This document shows positions 1 through 10,663 of a stretch of 64,000 nt of DNA, piece by piece. This DNA is from Dyella amyloliquefaciens (GTDB lineage: Bacteria > Pseudomonadota > Gammaproteobacteria > Xanthomonadales > Rhodanobacteraceae), in NCBI RefSeq assembly GCF_004296575.1, contig NZ_SAYT01000005.1:186001-250000 (forward strand). Reading direction: 5' to 3'. The notes beneath the pieces were generated by a model that saw only the letters and a program-made list of their open reading frames with translations, was not told where the DNA came from and searched no databases. Position numbers and translations under genes: made by a program. Position 1 is the first letter of the stretch. Each line of letters opens with the position of its first letter.

Positions 1-440
1 AGTCTCCGCGACGCGATGTGCCGCGCAGTGGCACGAGCCGTCAAACCTCCTCTGTGTGGCGGTGAGGGGTGGACGATCAGGCCCCGCAGGGGTGCCCGAC
101 AGGACGTCGGGCACTTTTCGTCCGGGCAGGAGCCCGGTCGAAAAGTCCGACCGCCCCTCACGGACTGGCTGGGCGCAGCCCGGCCAGCGCCACGCGGGGT
201 GCCGTTCTCTTTGGTTACTTTCTGACGCGAAGCTAATCCCTGTGGGACTTGGGCAAGCAAGAGAAAGTGACCCGGGCCGCGGCAGCGGTCCGGAAGCCCG
301 CGGCAGGCGAGCAAGCTCGCGGGAGCGCCAGATCAGGAGCGAAAGTCACTGGACTCCTGCCTTCGCAGGAGTGACGAATCGGAAAGACTGAGGCCAAAGG
401 CAATCGCGCACTGGGTGCGCTCCTACAGGAGCGGTAACGC
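1..440. repeat. Gene-free, hairpin-rich intergenic repeat region
   Basis: I see no convincing gene here. The stretch is a chain of inverted repeats. Positions 94-112 form GCCCGAC-aggac-GTCGGGC. Positions 113-146 form a long stem with arms beginning ACTTTTCG and ending CGAAAAGT. Positions 213-272 pair GGTTACTTTCT with AGAAAGTGACC. Positions 350-377 carry a cactgga..cctgc/gcagg..tgacg palindrome related to the one at 16498-16624. Positions 404-427 are a REP unit. Such chains are usual in proteobacterial intergenic DNA and probably reach beyond the left edge of the window. Short open frames on both strands here lack ribosome binding sites and recognisable protein features. Confidence 0.7.
404..427 (-). 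repeat. REP palindrome, single unit
   Basis: A 24-base unit with the core GCGCAC-CCA-GTGCGC and the GTAG head typical of RAYT-linked REP sequences. It lies just 3' of the SET-domain gene on its minus strand, where a stable hairpin could protect the mRNA end. Seven further sites with this unit occur in the window. Confidence 0.7.
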
Positions 441-908
441 TCAGCGCTTGGCCTTCAGCAACGTCCCCGTGCAGTTCTTCGAACCGCACAGGCACTTCCA
501 CAACTTCTTCAGGCGCGCCGTATGCGGCACATCCAGCGTGATGCCGTAGTCGTAGGTCAGCTCTTCGCCGGGCTTGATGTTGCGGATCGCCTCGATCAGC
601 ACGCGATCCTTGCGCGGATCGCCATTCTCGGCCTCTTCGATCAACGCCTGGCAGTTCGGATCGCAGCTGTGGTTGATCCAGCGCGCCGTGTTGCCCTTGC
701 GGTTGGCATCGATCAGGTAATAGTCGTTGAGCGTGAACAGGAAGGTGTGTCCCGTCTCGCCACCGTCGCCGTACAGCACGTCTGCTTCGACGTGGGTCAT
801 CAACGTGCCCTTGTACTCGATGATTTCCTCACCCTTCTTGATCGGGGCGACGGCGAACACGCCATTGCCGTGGATGGGAGAGCGGCGGGCAACGATACGT
901 CGGGTCAT
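441..908 (-). CDS. SET-domain protein-lysine N-methyltransferase
   Basis: This 155-residue protein is essentially a stand-alone SET domain, which transfers a methyl group from S-adenosylmethionine to lysine. The family signatures are all present: RWINHSCDPNC at residues 76-86, ELTYDYG at 116-122 and a post-SET cysteine cluster (C139, C141, C146), which with C86 usually holds a zinc ion. The start is the ATG at 908; a TTG two codons upstream is possible, and no good Shine-Dalgarno sequence is visible for either. Small bacterial SET proteins are common in xanthomonads, but their substrates are mostly unknown, so the target here cannot be named. It is probably monocistronic, with REP DNA behind it. 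Confidence 0.88.
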   Translation of the reverse strand: MTRRIVARRSPIHGNGVFAVAPIKKGEEIIEYKGTLMTHVEADVLYGDGGETGHTFLFTLNDYYLIDANRKGNTARWINHSCDPNCQALIEEAENGDPRKDRVLIEAIRNIKPGEELTYDYGITLDVPHTARLKKLWKCLCGSKNCTGTLLKAKR

Positions 909-1101
909 GAGCAAACCAGATGGTCAGGGGAGCAGGCGATGATGCCTGTTGCGCTGCGCCATGTGAACCTCCCGGCCACCACGGACGTTCGTCACGCGGT
1001 CGTGATCGCAGCCAGATTGAGATCACCGGGACGATGACCTACCCCGTGACAGAGGGCTCGGTCATCCTGCTAAGATTCAAACAATCGTTTGAGGTGAATC
1101 C

Positions 1102-1584
1102 ATGGGACGACTGCTTCGCTATGTAGCGCTCGGAGCTCTGGTGGCCGGATTGGTGGCTTGCGGGCCGCCAAAGAAAAGCGTGTTTCCGCCCACGGTGAGC
1201 ATCCAGGAGATGACCACGCGGCCCGACGGCCAGTGGCGCCTCACCGTTCGCATCCAGAACAACAGCTACGGCAGCATGGATTTCAGCTCGCTCGACGGTG
1301 AACTGAAGGTCGCGGAGCTGGTGCCGGTGCGCCTGCACAGCCGCTTCGACCTGGACATCCCTCCGTTTGCGGCCGACGTCACCCAGATCGACGTCCTCCC
1401 CACCCCGGAAATGACGGCCACGCTGAAGACCGCGGCGGCCAAGGGCAGCGCAGGCAGCGTGCCCTACAGCGTGATCGGCAGTGCGCACGCCAAGCCGGAA
1501 CAGGAAGACAAGGCGCGCGATTTCTCTTTCCACGGCAACGACTGGCTTTCGCCGGTGCCGGGCATCCCTAACACCTGGCGCTGA
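1102..1584 (+). CDS. Lipoprotein with LEA type 2-like domain
   Basis: A 160-residue lipoprotein: a short hydrophobic signal ends in the lipobox LVAC, placing the lipidated cysteine at residue 20. The body alternates charged and polar residues in a pattern (DGQWRLTVRIQNNS and a later DLDIPPF) like the LEA14/water-stress type 2 fold seen in many proteobacterial lipoproteins; this domain call is a resemblance only. It has a good ribosome binding site (GAGGTG). The acyl-CoA dehydrogenase gene follows 36 bases downstream on the same strand, so the two may share a transcript. The function is not known. Confidence 0.7.
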   Translation: MGRLLRYVALGALVAGLVACGPPKKSVFPPTVSIQEMTTRPDGQWRLTVRIQNNSYGSMDFSSLDGELKVAELVPVRLHSRFDLDIPPFAADVTQIDVLPTPEMTATLKTAAAKGSAGSVPYSVIGSAHAKPEQEDKARDFSFHGNDWLSPVPGIPNTWR

Positions 1585-1620
1585 ACACCGCGCCCGCATC
1601 ATCAACGAAGGAACTTCGCC

Positions 1621-3396
<1,776 letters not shown>

Positions 3397-3402
3397 TGAC
3401 GA

Positions 3403-3432
3403 GAGGCCCTCTCACCGAGAGGGCCTTTTTTT
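3403..3432 (+). terminator. Rho-independent terminator of the acyl-CoA dehydrogenase gene
   Basis: AGGCCCTCTC and GAGAGGGCCT form a 10-base-pair stem with a tiny loop, directly followed by a run of seven T residues. It begins a few bases after the TGA at 3394-3396. Confidence 0.93.
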
Positions 3433-3446
3433 GAGGCCAAATCTCC

Positions 3447-3596
3447 TGTAGGAGCGCACCCTGTGCGCGACCGCAGAGGCGGGGCAACCGCCACGCCCGA
3501 TCGTCGCGGGCGCGAAACAGGTCTGCCGGATCAAGATATGTCGCTTCCTGGCGAGGCAAATCTCCGCCCCAGTCGCGCACAGGGTGCGCTCCCACA
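3447..3596. repeat. Inverted REP pair (BIME-like)
   Basis: Two REP units with core GCGCAC-CCT-GTGCGC, at 3447-3470 and inverted at 3573-3596, enclose about 100 bases without a gene. They lie between the terminator and the GNAT gene. Confidence 0.75.
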
Positions 3597-3684
3597 GCCT
3601 GGGGGAGATGAGCCAGGCACTACCCGCAAGGCCGCGACTGGGTGTAGAAACGGCACACCCTTCTCGCTAGTCCGGGCAGCCCGC

Positions 3685-4158
3685 ATGAGCGACGCCACGT
3701 ACCTGATTCGTCTCGCCGAGGACGATGACGATTTCATCCTGGGGCTGGTGCCTCGCTTCGTGGATTTCACCCTGCCGCCATGGCGGCGACGCCATGAATG
3801 CATCGAGGGCATCCGCAACGATCTGTTGCGCCACCTCGAGGAACAACCGGCGAACAGCTTCCTGTTCGTTGCCGAAGACGACGACGGCGAACCGGTGGGC
3901 TTCGTCCACCTGCAGAAGACCCAGGATTACTTCACGGGCCGCAGCAACTGCCACATCTCCGACCTGGCTGTCGAGAAGGACTACGAAGGCCGCGGCGTCG
4001 GTCGCGCACTGCTCGAACATGCCGAGGCGTGGGCACGGGAGCACCGCTGCCAACTGGTGACGCTCGCCGTGTTTCCCGGCAATGAAAGGGCACGCGCGAT
4101 CTACGAGAACGCCGGCTATGCCGCCGACCTGCTGAGGCTGGCCAAACCGGTACGCTGA
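3685..4158 (+). CDS. GNAT family N-acetyltransferase
   Basis: A 157-residue Gcn5-type acetyltransferase using acetyl-CoA. The C-terminal half carries the acetyl-CoA loop (DYEGRGVGRALLEHAE, the R/Q-x-x-G-x-G/A pattern) and the typical closing segment GNERARAIYENAGY. The open frame extends upstream into REP DNA, so I chose the ATG at 3685, which gives a normal family length and the N-terminus MSDATYLIR. The acceptor substrate is unknown. DUF899 follows 66 bases downstream on the same strand, and the two may be transcribed together. Confidence 0.85.
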   Translation: MSDATYLIRLAEDDDDFILGLVPRFVDFTLPPWRRRHECIEGIRNDLLRHLEEQPANSFLFVAEDDDGEPVGFVHLQKTQDYFTGRSNCHISDLAVEKDYEGRGVGRALLEHAEAWAREHRCQLVTLAVFPGNERARAIYENAGYAADLLRLAKPVR

Positions 4159-4224
4159 TACGCGTCACCATGTACAGGGGCGCCTGACCGCGGCGCACGC
4201 GGCCGCTGCCAGAGGTGGAGTGCC

Positions 4225-4938
4225 ATGAGCCAGCCTTTGCATGCCGTCCGATTCCCCGCCGAAAGCGCTGCCTACCGCAGCGCGCGTGACCGCCTGCTGC
4301 TCGCCGAGATGGCCCTGCGCCGCCAGATGGAAGACGTCGCCGCCTTGAGGCGCGCGTTGCCCCTGGGTGGCCCGGTGCCGGTGGACTACTTCTTCGACGA
4401 CGAAGGCGACACGCCGATCGATGCCGACGTCGAGCGCCAACGGCGGCTCTCCGATCTGTTCGCGGACGGCAAGGACAGCCTGGTCGTCTACAGCTTCATG
4501 TTCGGCCCGACGATGGCGCAGCCCTGCCCCTCGTGTTCGTCCATCCTCGATGCGCTCGACGGCGAAATGCCCCACCTGCGCCAGCGCACCAACGTGGCGG
4601 TGGTGGCCAAATCGCCCGTATCACGCATCAGGCATTTCGCACGCGAACGCGGCTGGCGCCACCTGCACCTGCTGTCATCCGCGCACAACACGTACAACGC
4701 CGACTACCACGGCGAAACCGCCGATGGCCGACAGATACCTGCGCTCAACGTGTTCGTGAGGCGCGATGGGCAGATCCACCACACCTGGTGCAGCGAACTG
4801 ATGTTCGTGGCATGCGAACCCGGCCAGGATCCACGCCATGTCGACGTCATCTGGCCGCTGTGGAACCTGCTCGACTGCACTCCGGAAGGACGCGGCGCCG
4901 ACTGGCGGCCCAGCCTGCGGTACGACAGGGCAGCCTGA
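4225..4938 (+). CDS. DUF899 thioredoxin-like family protein
   Basis: A 237-residue protein of the DUF899 family, a thioredoxin-fold group without an established reaction. Recognisable parts are the family block VDYFFDDEGD (about residue 52), the segment YSFMFGPTMAQPCPSCSS around 91-108 with two cysteines spaced CPSC, and the C-terminal PLWNLLDCTPEGRG. The CPSC lies where a thioredoxin-like active site would be, so a redox or thiol role is plausible but unproven. A strong ribosome binding site (AGGTGGAG) precedes the ATG. It is most likely cytoplasmic, as there is no signal peptide. Confidence 0.85.
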   Translation: MSQPLHAVRFPAESAAYRSARDRLLLAEMALRRQMEDVAALRRALPLGGPVPVDYFFDDEGDTPIDADVERQRRLSDLFADGKDSLVVYSFMFGPTMAQPCPSCSSILDALDGEMPHLRQRTNVAVVAKSPVSRIRHFARERGWRHLHLLSSAHNTYNADYHGETADGRQIPALNVFVRRDGQIHHTWCSELMFVACEPGQDPRHVDVIWPLWNLLDCTPEGRGADWRPSLRYDRAA

Positions 4939-4946
4939 ACTGCCGG

Positions 4947-5348
4947 CTAGGCGGGCGGCAACCCCAGCTGATGGAACATCAGGGCGGCATCGCGAGCGCC
5001 CCAACGACGCTCGATGTGGCCTTCCTTCACCACGAACCACTCCATGGCGACCATCTCGTAGTCGCGCCCGGTCACCGGGCCACCGCGAAACGAGCCCACC
5101 GACCGGCCACGCTCGGTGTAGCGCACGGCCACCGTGTCGCCTTCGGCCACCACGCCATCCACTTCCAGGCTCGTCTGGAAGCAGCGCATGAGGTCATTCC
5201 ATATGGGTCTTGCCACATCCAGCCCACCCCAGCCCAGCGCACCGTGAATCAGGGCATCCGCGGCAAACAGCTCGCACACCGCGTCCAGGTCGGCGCGGTT
5301 GAACGCATCCACATAGTCCAGAACGACCCGCTTGTTCTGCTCCGACAT
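4947..5348 (-). CDS. SnoaL-like/ester cyclase family protein
   Basis: A 133-residue NTF2-fold protein. The opening (NKRVVLDYVDAFNRADLDAVCELFAADALIHG) and the pattern of a short helix followed by a curved sheet match the SnoaL-like polyketide cyclase/ester cyclase group. Members bind small hydrophobic ligands in a cone-shaped pocket, and most are uncharacterised. The open frame runs far upstream to 5588, but the ATG at 5348 gives a family-sized protein. The gene is convergent with the DUF899 gene, whose stop lies only 8 bases away. The function remains open. Confidence 0.75.
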   Translation of the reverse strand: MSEQNKRVVLDYVDAFNRADLDAVCELFAADALIHGALGWGGLDVARPIWNDLMRCFQTSLEVDGVVAEGDTVAVRYTERGRSVGSFRGGPVTGRDYEMVAMEWFVVKEGHIERRWGARDAALMFHQLGLPPA

Positions 5349-5510
5349 ACCGTTGCCCCATAGGGAAACCGCGGATGCACTGCACGCGCCCAGGGTGAAG
5401 ACGCCGAGGTCCCGCGAGGGATCAGCATATCGCCTGAGCATGCTTGGAGGATGTGAGGACGGCCTCATCGAGGCGGTCCGCCAGCACGGCGCCTTGCGCG
5501 CCATGGGGTA

Positions 5511-5540
5511 GCGCCGCGGCATCGATCGATGCCGCGGCGC
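5511..5540. other. Perfect 30-base palindrome
   Basis: The two 15-base halves (GCGCCGCGGCATCGA and its exact complement) are contiguous, so the duplex could extrude a cruciform or the RNA could fold into a long stem. It sits 7 bases past the SapC stop codon. No T run follows on either strand, so it is not a standard intrinsic terminator. Confidence 0.8.
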
Positions 5541-5547
5541 CGGAACA

Positions 5548-6312
5548 TCAGTTCTTGAGCGCGGAGGTCGCTTCTTCGGCCTGCTCACGCTGGCTGAGGC
5601 GCATCGACACGCGATCGATGTTGCTCAGCGACAGCAGGTGGGCGTAGATCCAGCCGAACACGCCTTCCTTCAGGAACTCCTGCGTGGTCTTCTCGTCGAG
5701 CTGGCGCAGCTTTTCTTCGCTGACCACGAACAGGCCGTTGAGGTTGATGGCCTTGCCATCCTTCTCCAGGCGGATGTTGCGCGGCTCGAGCAGGTCGTGC
5801 TTGCGCAGCTGCTCCATGAACCACTGCGTGCGCGACACGTGCTGCTGGAATTCGCCGAGGAAACGCACGGCGTTGGCCAGCATGTCGGAATCGCTGCCGT
5901 CTTCCTTGAAGAGACGGTCGCCCTCGGAGGTGCCGAAACCTTCATAGGCTTCGTCGAGGAACACGGTGAAGTCGTCGCCTTCCGCACCGGCCGGCTTCTC
6001 GGCCAGCACAAACGGATAGCGGCGCACGAACGCCGGGATGTAGATGTTCTGTTCCCACACGCCATCGGCGTCGACGAACAGGTTTTCGTTCTGGCGCAGA
6101 CCCAGCAGGGCCATCGGACCTGCGTCGGCCACCGACTGGCCACCGAACAGGATCGGCAGGTCGCGCGCGGCAGCGGCGAATTCCACGCCGGTCAGCGGCA
6201 CCGAGTGCACGGTCCGGGCGAACTTCAGGTTCGGGATCGGCTTGATGCGCAGATCCTTGTGGTCATTGCGGTTGAGCGGAACGGGACGCTCGTAGAAAAG
6301 AACTTCAGCCAC
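5548..6312 (-). CDS. SapC family protein
   Basis: A 254-residue member of the SapC family, named after a gene next to the Campylobacter S-layer locus but widespread in Gram-negative bacteria without S-layers. The N-terminal block FYERPVPLNRNDHKDLRI is diagnostic, followed by a long mixed domain and a C-terminal helix. I chose the GTG at 6312, because GAGG sits 8 bases upstream and the usual family start (a few residues before LFYE) is reproduced. No signal peptide or membrane segment is visible. The biochemical role of the family is not established. It is divergent from the HNH gene. Confidence 0.85.
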   Translation of the reverse strand: MAEVLFYERPVPLNRNDHKDLRIKPIPNLKFARTVHSVPLTGVEFAAAARDLPILFGGQSVADAGPMALLGLRQNENLFVDADGVWEQNIYIPAFVRRYPFVLAEKPAGAEGDDFTVFLDEAYEGFGTSEGDRLFKEDGSDSDMLANAVRFLGEFQQHVSRTQWFMEQLRKHDLLEPRNIRLEKDGKAINLNGLFVVSEEKLRQLDEKTTQEFLKEGVFGWIYAHLLSLSNIDRVSMRLSQREQAEEATSALKN

Positions 6313-6565
6313 GATTACTACCTCTCCCTGCCGTGCCGGGGTCGCCACCCAGGCTCCCCCTCCCAAACCCGGCCCCGGGTCTACAGATGAACAAACACTA
6401 TATCAGCGCCTGAGGCCCGGAGAACACCCTTGCTCAGGATCGGTTCTCCCTGCCCGGACAACCATTTGCGTGTGTTCTGTAACGAAATTGGTCTATGCTG
6501 GACTCGTTACGAGCATCGTTGCAGCGCCTGAACGTTCATTCCCCTGGGTTGAAGGACGGTTTTGC

Positions 6566-7168
6566 ATGCTGATGGAAGTACCTGGCCGCGTCGTCGATCT
6601 TCATTCGACCCGCGTGCTTTCGCTGGATGCCGCCGGCCGGATTCTGGACTGGATTAGCTGGCAGGAGGCGGTCTGCCTTTATGTTCGCGACGCCGTAGCC
6701 TGGACCCTGGGCGATCCCTGCCTCACCGTCCATGGCGGCCACAATCGCGCCACCGGACTGCAAAGCCAGCTTTCCCTGCACCCCATCATCGCCAGCACCG
6801 GGCACTGCCGTGAGCACGCCATCGATCCGGCGCCGGCACTGACCAATACCGCCCTGTTCGCCCGCGACCGCTACCTCTGCCTGTATTGCGGCGACCGCTT
6901 CAGCCGCGGCGAACTGACTCGCGACCATGTGCTGCCGATCTCCAAGCGCGGCAAGGACACCTGGGAAAACGTGGTCAGCGCCTGCCTGGCCTGCAACCTC
7001 AAGAAGGCCAACCGCACCCCGCAGCAGGCCAACATGCCGCTGCTGGCCGTTCCCTACCGGCCGAGCTGGGTGGAGCACCTGATCCTGTCCAACCGCAATA
7101 TCCTGGTCGACCAGATGGAGTTTCTGGTGAGCCACCTGCCGCGCGACCGTCGGGAGCACATGGCCTGA
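6566..7168 (+). CDS. HNH endonuclease domain protein
   Basis: A 200-residue protein with an HNH nuclease module in its second half: a first CxxC (C105, C108), the catalytic LTRDHVLP segment with D120-H121, the central asparagine in TWENVVSAC, and a second CxxC (C140, C143) that should complete a zinc site. The N-terminal 95 residues (VVDLHSTRVLSLDAAGRILDW) match the usual N-terminus of this chromosomally encoded HNH family, which is not part of a restriction system or intron here. The ATG at 6566 follows GAAGGA. The DNA target and biological role are unknown. Confidence 0.87.
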   Translation: MLMEVPGRVVDLHSTRVLSLDAAGRILDWISWQEAVCLYVRDAVAWTLGDPCLTVHGGHNRATGLQSQLSLHPIIASTGHCREHAIDPAPALTNTALFARDRYLCLYCGDRFSRGELTRDHVLPISKRGKDTWENVVSACLACNLKKANRTPQQANMPLLAVPYRPSWVEHLILSNRNILVDQMEFLVSHLPRDRREHMA

Positions 7169-7183
7169 CCACGCCATGCGGGT

Positions 7184-7606
7184 TCAGGACCGGGCCCGTT
7201 GTTCCGCCCCCTCAAGCTCCCGCTCGATGTCATCGGCCACGGTCGAGGCAGCTTCATGGGCCAACCGGCAGTAATGGCGCCGGATGCGGTCCAGCGCGAC
7301 ATCGTCCAACTCTTCCAGGTTCAGCAAGGCGTTATGCGCGGACGAGCTGCGGATCAGCTCGTCCAGCTTGATCTGAAGGGCCACGGAATCCCGGTTCTGG
7401 GTGTTCTGGATCAGGAACACCATCAGGAAGGTGACGATGGTGGTGCCTGTATTGATCACCAGCTGCCAGGTATCGCCGAAGTGGAACATGGGGCCGGTGA
7501 CCGCCCAGGCCACCACGACCAGCACCGCCAGCACGAACGCCGTCGGCCGGCCCGACCAGCGGGCCACGGCTTCGGCAAAGCGCGGGAACAGCCTGTGCGC
7601 ACTCAT
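7184..7606 (-). CDS. Low-affinity iron permease family membrane protein
   Basis: A 140-residue inner-membrane protein. Two closely spaced transmembrane helices (roughly residues 20-42 and 52-72) are followed by the signature [21 protein letters not shown] and an acidic coiled C-terminal tail. This pattern defines the low-affinity iron permease (Fet4-like) family in bacteria. Despite the name, iron transport has been shown for the yeast protein and not for short bacterial versions, so the role is uncertain. The start at 7606 follows GAGGG. It is convergent with the HNH gene, with 15 bases between their stop codons. Confidence 0.8.
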   Translation of the reverse strand: MSAHRLFPRFAEAVARWSGRPTAFVLAVLVVVAWAVTGPMFHFGDTWQLVINTGTTIVTFLMVFLIQNTQNRDSVALQIKLDELIRSSSAHNALLNLEELDDVALDRIRRHYCRLAHEAASTVADDIERELEGAEQRARS

Positions 7607-7731
7607 GTGACGAACCCTCGGCGGACAACCCTCGGGCAGCCTCGCGTCCCCCATGTCTGCGCCATGTGCATGGATCAACAGCAAGTTTTCACTTGATCGC
7701 CCTTGCCCCGCCCTCCCTCAGGGCCAACAAT

Positions 7732-9630
7732 ATGCCGATGACCGACCTGTCCCGCTTCCCCCATCTGGCGACCATTGAGACGCCGGCAGACCTGCGACGC
7801 ATCTCCGACGAGGAGCTGCCTGCCGTCGCCGACGAGCTGCGCCAGTACCTGATCGAAGCCGTGGCCAGCTCCGGTGGCCATTTCGGCGCCGGCCTGGGCG
7901 TGGTGGAGCTGACGGTGGCCTTGCACCACGTGTTCGACACGCCGAACGATCGCCTGGTCTGGGACGTGGGCCACCAGTGCTACCCGCACAAGATCCTGAC
8001 CGGTCGCCGGGACCGCATCACCACGATCAAGAAGAAGGACGGCCTGGCGCCCTTCCCGCGGCGCGAGGAAAGCGAGTACGACACCTTTGGCGTCGGCCAC
8101 TCCTCCACCTCGATCTCGGCCGCGCTGGGCATGGCCATCGCCGCGCAGCGCAAGGGCGACCCGCGCAAGTTCGTGGCGGTGATCGGCGACGGCGCGATGA
8201 CCGCCGGGATGGCGTTCGAGGCGCTGAACCATGGCGGCGACGTGGAGCCGAACATGCTGGTCGTGTTTAACGACAACGGCATGTCGATCAGCGAGAACGT
8301 GGGCGCGCTGACCAAGATGGCCGCGCGCGCCATGTCCAGCCGCCGCCTCAACGCGCTGCGCGAACGCGCCAAGCGTGCGATCCCCAAGCAGTCGCTGTTC
8401 GGCCGCTTCTTCAAGCGCTGGGAAGAACACGCCAAGGGCATGTTCGTGCCGAGCACGCTGTTCGAGGAACTGGGCTTCCACTACACCGGGCCGATCGACG
8501 GCCACAACGTCCCGCAACTGCTGGCCGCGCTGCGCACGGTGAAGGACCTGCCCGGCCCGCAGCTGCTGCACGTCATCACCACCAAGGGCAAGGGCTACGC
8601 GCCCGCCGAGCAGGCGCAGATCGAATACCACGCGGTGGGCCCATTCGATCCGCAGGCCGGCCTGGTGAAGAAGTCCGGCCCGTCCAAGCCGACCTATACC
8701 GACATCTTCAGCGACTGGCTGTGCGACCAGGCGGCCGCCGACGAGCGCCTGCTGGGCATCACGCCCGCCATGCGCGAAGGCTCCGGCCTGGTTCGATTCT
8801 CCAAGGAATACCCGCAGCGCTACTTCGACGTGGCGATCGCCGAGCAGCACGCGGTGACGCTGGCGGCCGGCATGGCCTGCGAGGGCGCCAAGCCGGTGGT
8901 GGCGATCTACTCCACCTTCCTGCAGCGCGCCTATGACCAGGCGATCCACGACGTGGCGTTGCAGAACCTCGACGTCACCTTCGCCATCGACCGCGCTGGC
9001 GTGGTCGGTCCGGACGGCGCGACGCATGCGGGCAGCTTCGACCTGACCTTCATGCGTTGCCTGCCGAACATGATGATCATGGCGCCGGCGGACGAAAACG
9101 AGTGCCGCATGATGTTGAGCACCGGCTTCCAGTTCAACGGACCGGCCGCCGTGCGTTATCCGCGCGGCACCGGCATGGGCGTGCCGCTCGGCAAGGGCCT
9201 GGAAACGCTGCCGATCGGCAAGGCCGAAATGCGTCGCCGCGGTCGCGGCCTCGCGCTGCTGAGCTTCGGCGCGATGCTGGCGCCGGCCGCCGAGATCGCT
9301 GCCGAATTCGACGCCACGCTGGTCAACATGCGTTTCGTGAAGCCGCTGGACGAGGCGATGATTCTCGAGCTGGCGAAGACGCACGACGCCTTCGTCACCC
9401 TGGAAGACAACGCCATCGCCGGTGGCGCGGGCAGTGGCGTGGCCGAGTGCCTCGCGGCGCACGGCATCGTCAAGCCGATCCTTCACCTGGGCCTGCCCGA
9501 CGCGTACCTCGAACACGGCAGCCGCGAGGAAGTGCTGACCATGGCAGGCCTGGACCTGCCCAGCATCCGCAATGCGATCCGCGCGCGATTTCCCCAGCTG
9601 ACGATGGCGAGCGTCGCCAGCGCGAGCTGA
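7732..9630 (+). CDS. dxs: 1-deoxy-D-xylulose-5-phosphate synthase
   Basis: A 632-residue thiamine-diphosphate enzyme that condenses pyruvate and glyceraldehyde 3-phosphate to 1-deoxy-D-xylulose 5-phosphate, the entry step of the MEP isoprenoid pathway and a source for thiamine and pyridoxal synthesis. Signatures are [18 protein letters not shown] with the catalytic histidine near residue 50, the thiamine-binding [16 protein letters not shown] (about 152) with a later [11 protein letters not shown], and [16 protein letters not shown] with the activating glutamate near 371. The start at 7732 gives the usual family length; an ATG two codons later is possible. A REP pair separates it from the convergent prmC. 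Confidence 0.97.
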   Translation: MPMTDLSRFPHLATIETPADLRRISDEELPAVADELRQYLIEAVASSGGHFGAGLGVVELTVALHHVFDTPNDRLVWDVGHQCYPHKILTGRRDRITTIKKKDGLAPFPRREESEYDTFGVGHSSTSISAALGMAIAAQRKGDPRKFVAVIGDGAMTAGMAFEALNHGGDVEPNMLVVFNDNGMSISENVGALTKMAARAMSSRRLNALRERAKRAIPKQSLFGRFFKRWEEHAKGMFVPSTLFEELGFHYTGPIDGHNVPQLLAALRTVKDLPGPQLLHVITTKGKGYAPAEQAQIEYHAVGPFDPQAGLVKKSGPSKPTYTDIFSDWLCDQAAADERLLGITPAMREGSGLVRFSKEYPQRYFDVAIAEQHAVTLAAGMACEGAKPVVAIYSTFLQRAYDQAIHDVALQNLDVTFAIDRAGVVGPDGATHAGSFDLTFMRCLPNMMIMAPADENECRMMLSTGFQFNGPAAVRYPRGTGMGVPLGKGLETLPIGKAEMRRRGRGLALLSFGAMLAPAAEIAAEFDATLVNMRFVKPLDEAMILELAKTHDAFVTLEDNAIAGGAGSGVAECLAAHGIVKPILHLGLPDAYLEHGSREEVLTMAGLDLPSIRNAIRARFPQLTMASVASAS

Positions 9631-9653
9631 CGCTACCCGGCTGCGCTCCCGGC

Positions 9654-9728
9654 TGTAGGAGCGCACCCTGTGCACGACCGCAACACAGGGCATCCTCTTT
9701 GAGGTCGCGCACTGGGTGCGCTCCTGCA
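9654..9728. repeat. Inverted REP pair
   Basis: REP units at 9654-9677 and, inverted, 9705-9728 lie between the stop codons of the convergent dxs and prmC genes. The first unit has a mismatch in its stem (GTGCAC in place of GTGCGC). Confidence 0.75.
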
Positions 9729-9732
9729 ACGA

Positions 9733-10563
9733 TCAATCAAGGGGGCGGCGGCCACCGGAAACGCGATCGCGCTGTTCCAGGTCCTGCGCAGTGAAGACCT
9801 CCCGATAACCCGCCTGCTCCAGCAGCGCGCGCACCGCCGCGCCCTGGTTCCAGCCATGCTCCATCAGCAGCCAGCCATCCGGCTTGAGATGCGTCACCGC
9901 GTCACCGACGATGCGGCGAATGTCATCCAATCCGTCGTCGCCCGATGCCAACGCGCTGGCGGGTTCGAAACGCAGGTCACCCTGACCGAGATGCGGATCG
10001 TCCGCTTCGATGTAGGGCGGATTCGACGCGATCACATCGAACACCTGGCCGTGCAACGGCGATAACCAATCGCCCTGCGCGAACGCGACGTTGGCAATAC
10101 CCAGCCTCGCGGCATTGCGTTGCGCCACGGCCAGTGCTGCCTCGCTGGCATCGGTGGCCAGCACCTGTGCGCTCTTGCACTCATGGGCGACGGCGAGTGC
10201 GATGGCACCGCTGCCGGTGCCCAGGTCAGCTACGCGTACCGGCACGGAGACAGGCAGACGGTCCAGCGCCAGTTCCACCAGCAACTCGGTTTCAGGCCGG
10301 GGAATCAGCGTCGCGGGCGTCACTTCCAGGTCGAGCGACCAGAAACCACGATGGCCCGTGATATAGGCCACCGGTTCGCCACCGGCGCGACGTTGCACCA
10401 GCGCATCGAACGCCGTCGCATGCGCGGCTTCCAGCTCGTCGTCCGCATGCGCGATCAGCCAGCTGCGGGGCTTGCCAAGCACGTGCACCAGCAACAGTTC
10501 CGCCTCGAGTCGATCGCCAAGCGCAGCCGCCGCACTGGCGAGAGCGTGGCGCACCTCAGCCAC
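9733..10563 (-). CDS. prmC: Peptide chain release factor N5-glutamine methyltransferase
   Basis: A 276-residue enzyme that methylates the glutamine of the GGQ motif in release factors RF1 and RF2, tuning translation termination. The family marks are GEPVAYITG (residues 62-70), the S-adenosylmethionine loop [11 protein letters not shown] (113-123) and the glutamine-binding NPPYIEADD (from 181). The length matches PrmC from related bacteria. The start appears to be GTG at 10563, with AGGTG upstream. In many bacteria prmC follows prfA; here it stands apart, convergent with dxs. Confidence 0.95.
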   Translation of the reverse strand: MAEVRHALASAAAALGDRLEAELLLVHVLGKPRSWLIAHADDELEAAHATAFDALVQRRAGGEPVAYITGHRGFWSLDLEVTPATLIPRPETELLVELALDRLPVSVPVRVADLGTGSGAIALAVAHECKSAQVLATDASEAALAVAQRNAARLGIANVAFAQGDWLSPLHGQVFDVIASNPPYIEADDPHLGQGDLRFEPASALASGDDGLDDIRRIVGDAVTHLKPDGWLLMEHGWNQGAAVRALLEQAGYREVFTAQDLEQRDRVSGGRRPLD

Positions 10564-10663
10564 GACGCGACACCTGATGGACGGTGCTGAATCGATATGA
10601 GGTGGGCGACATGACGGCTTCCCGGGTCGAAAGGCCGACAGTGTAGTGCCTGCGCACGTGCGC

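Noticed and set aside
16-391. Two overlapping small frames at the left edge
   Set aside because: They lie across a chain of hairpin repeats, have no Shine-Dalgarno sequence and no protein-like pattern.
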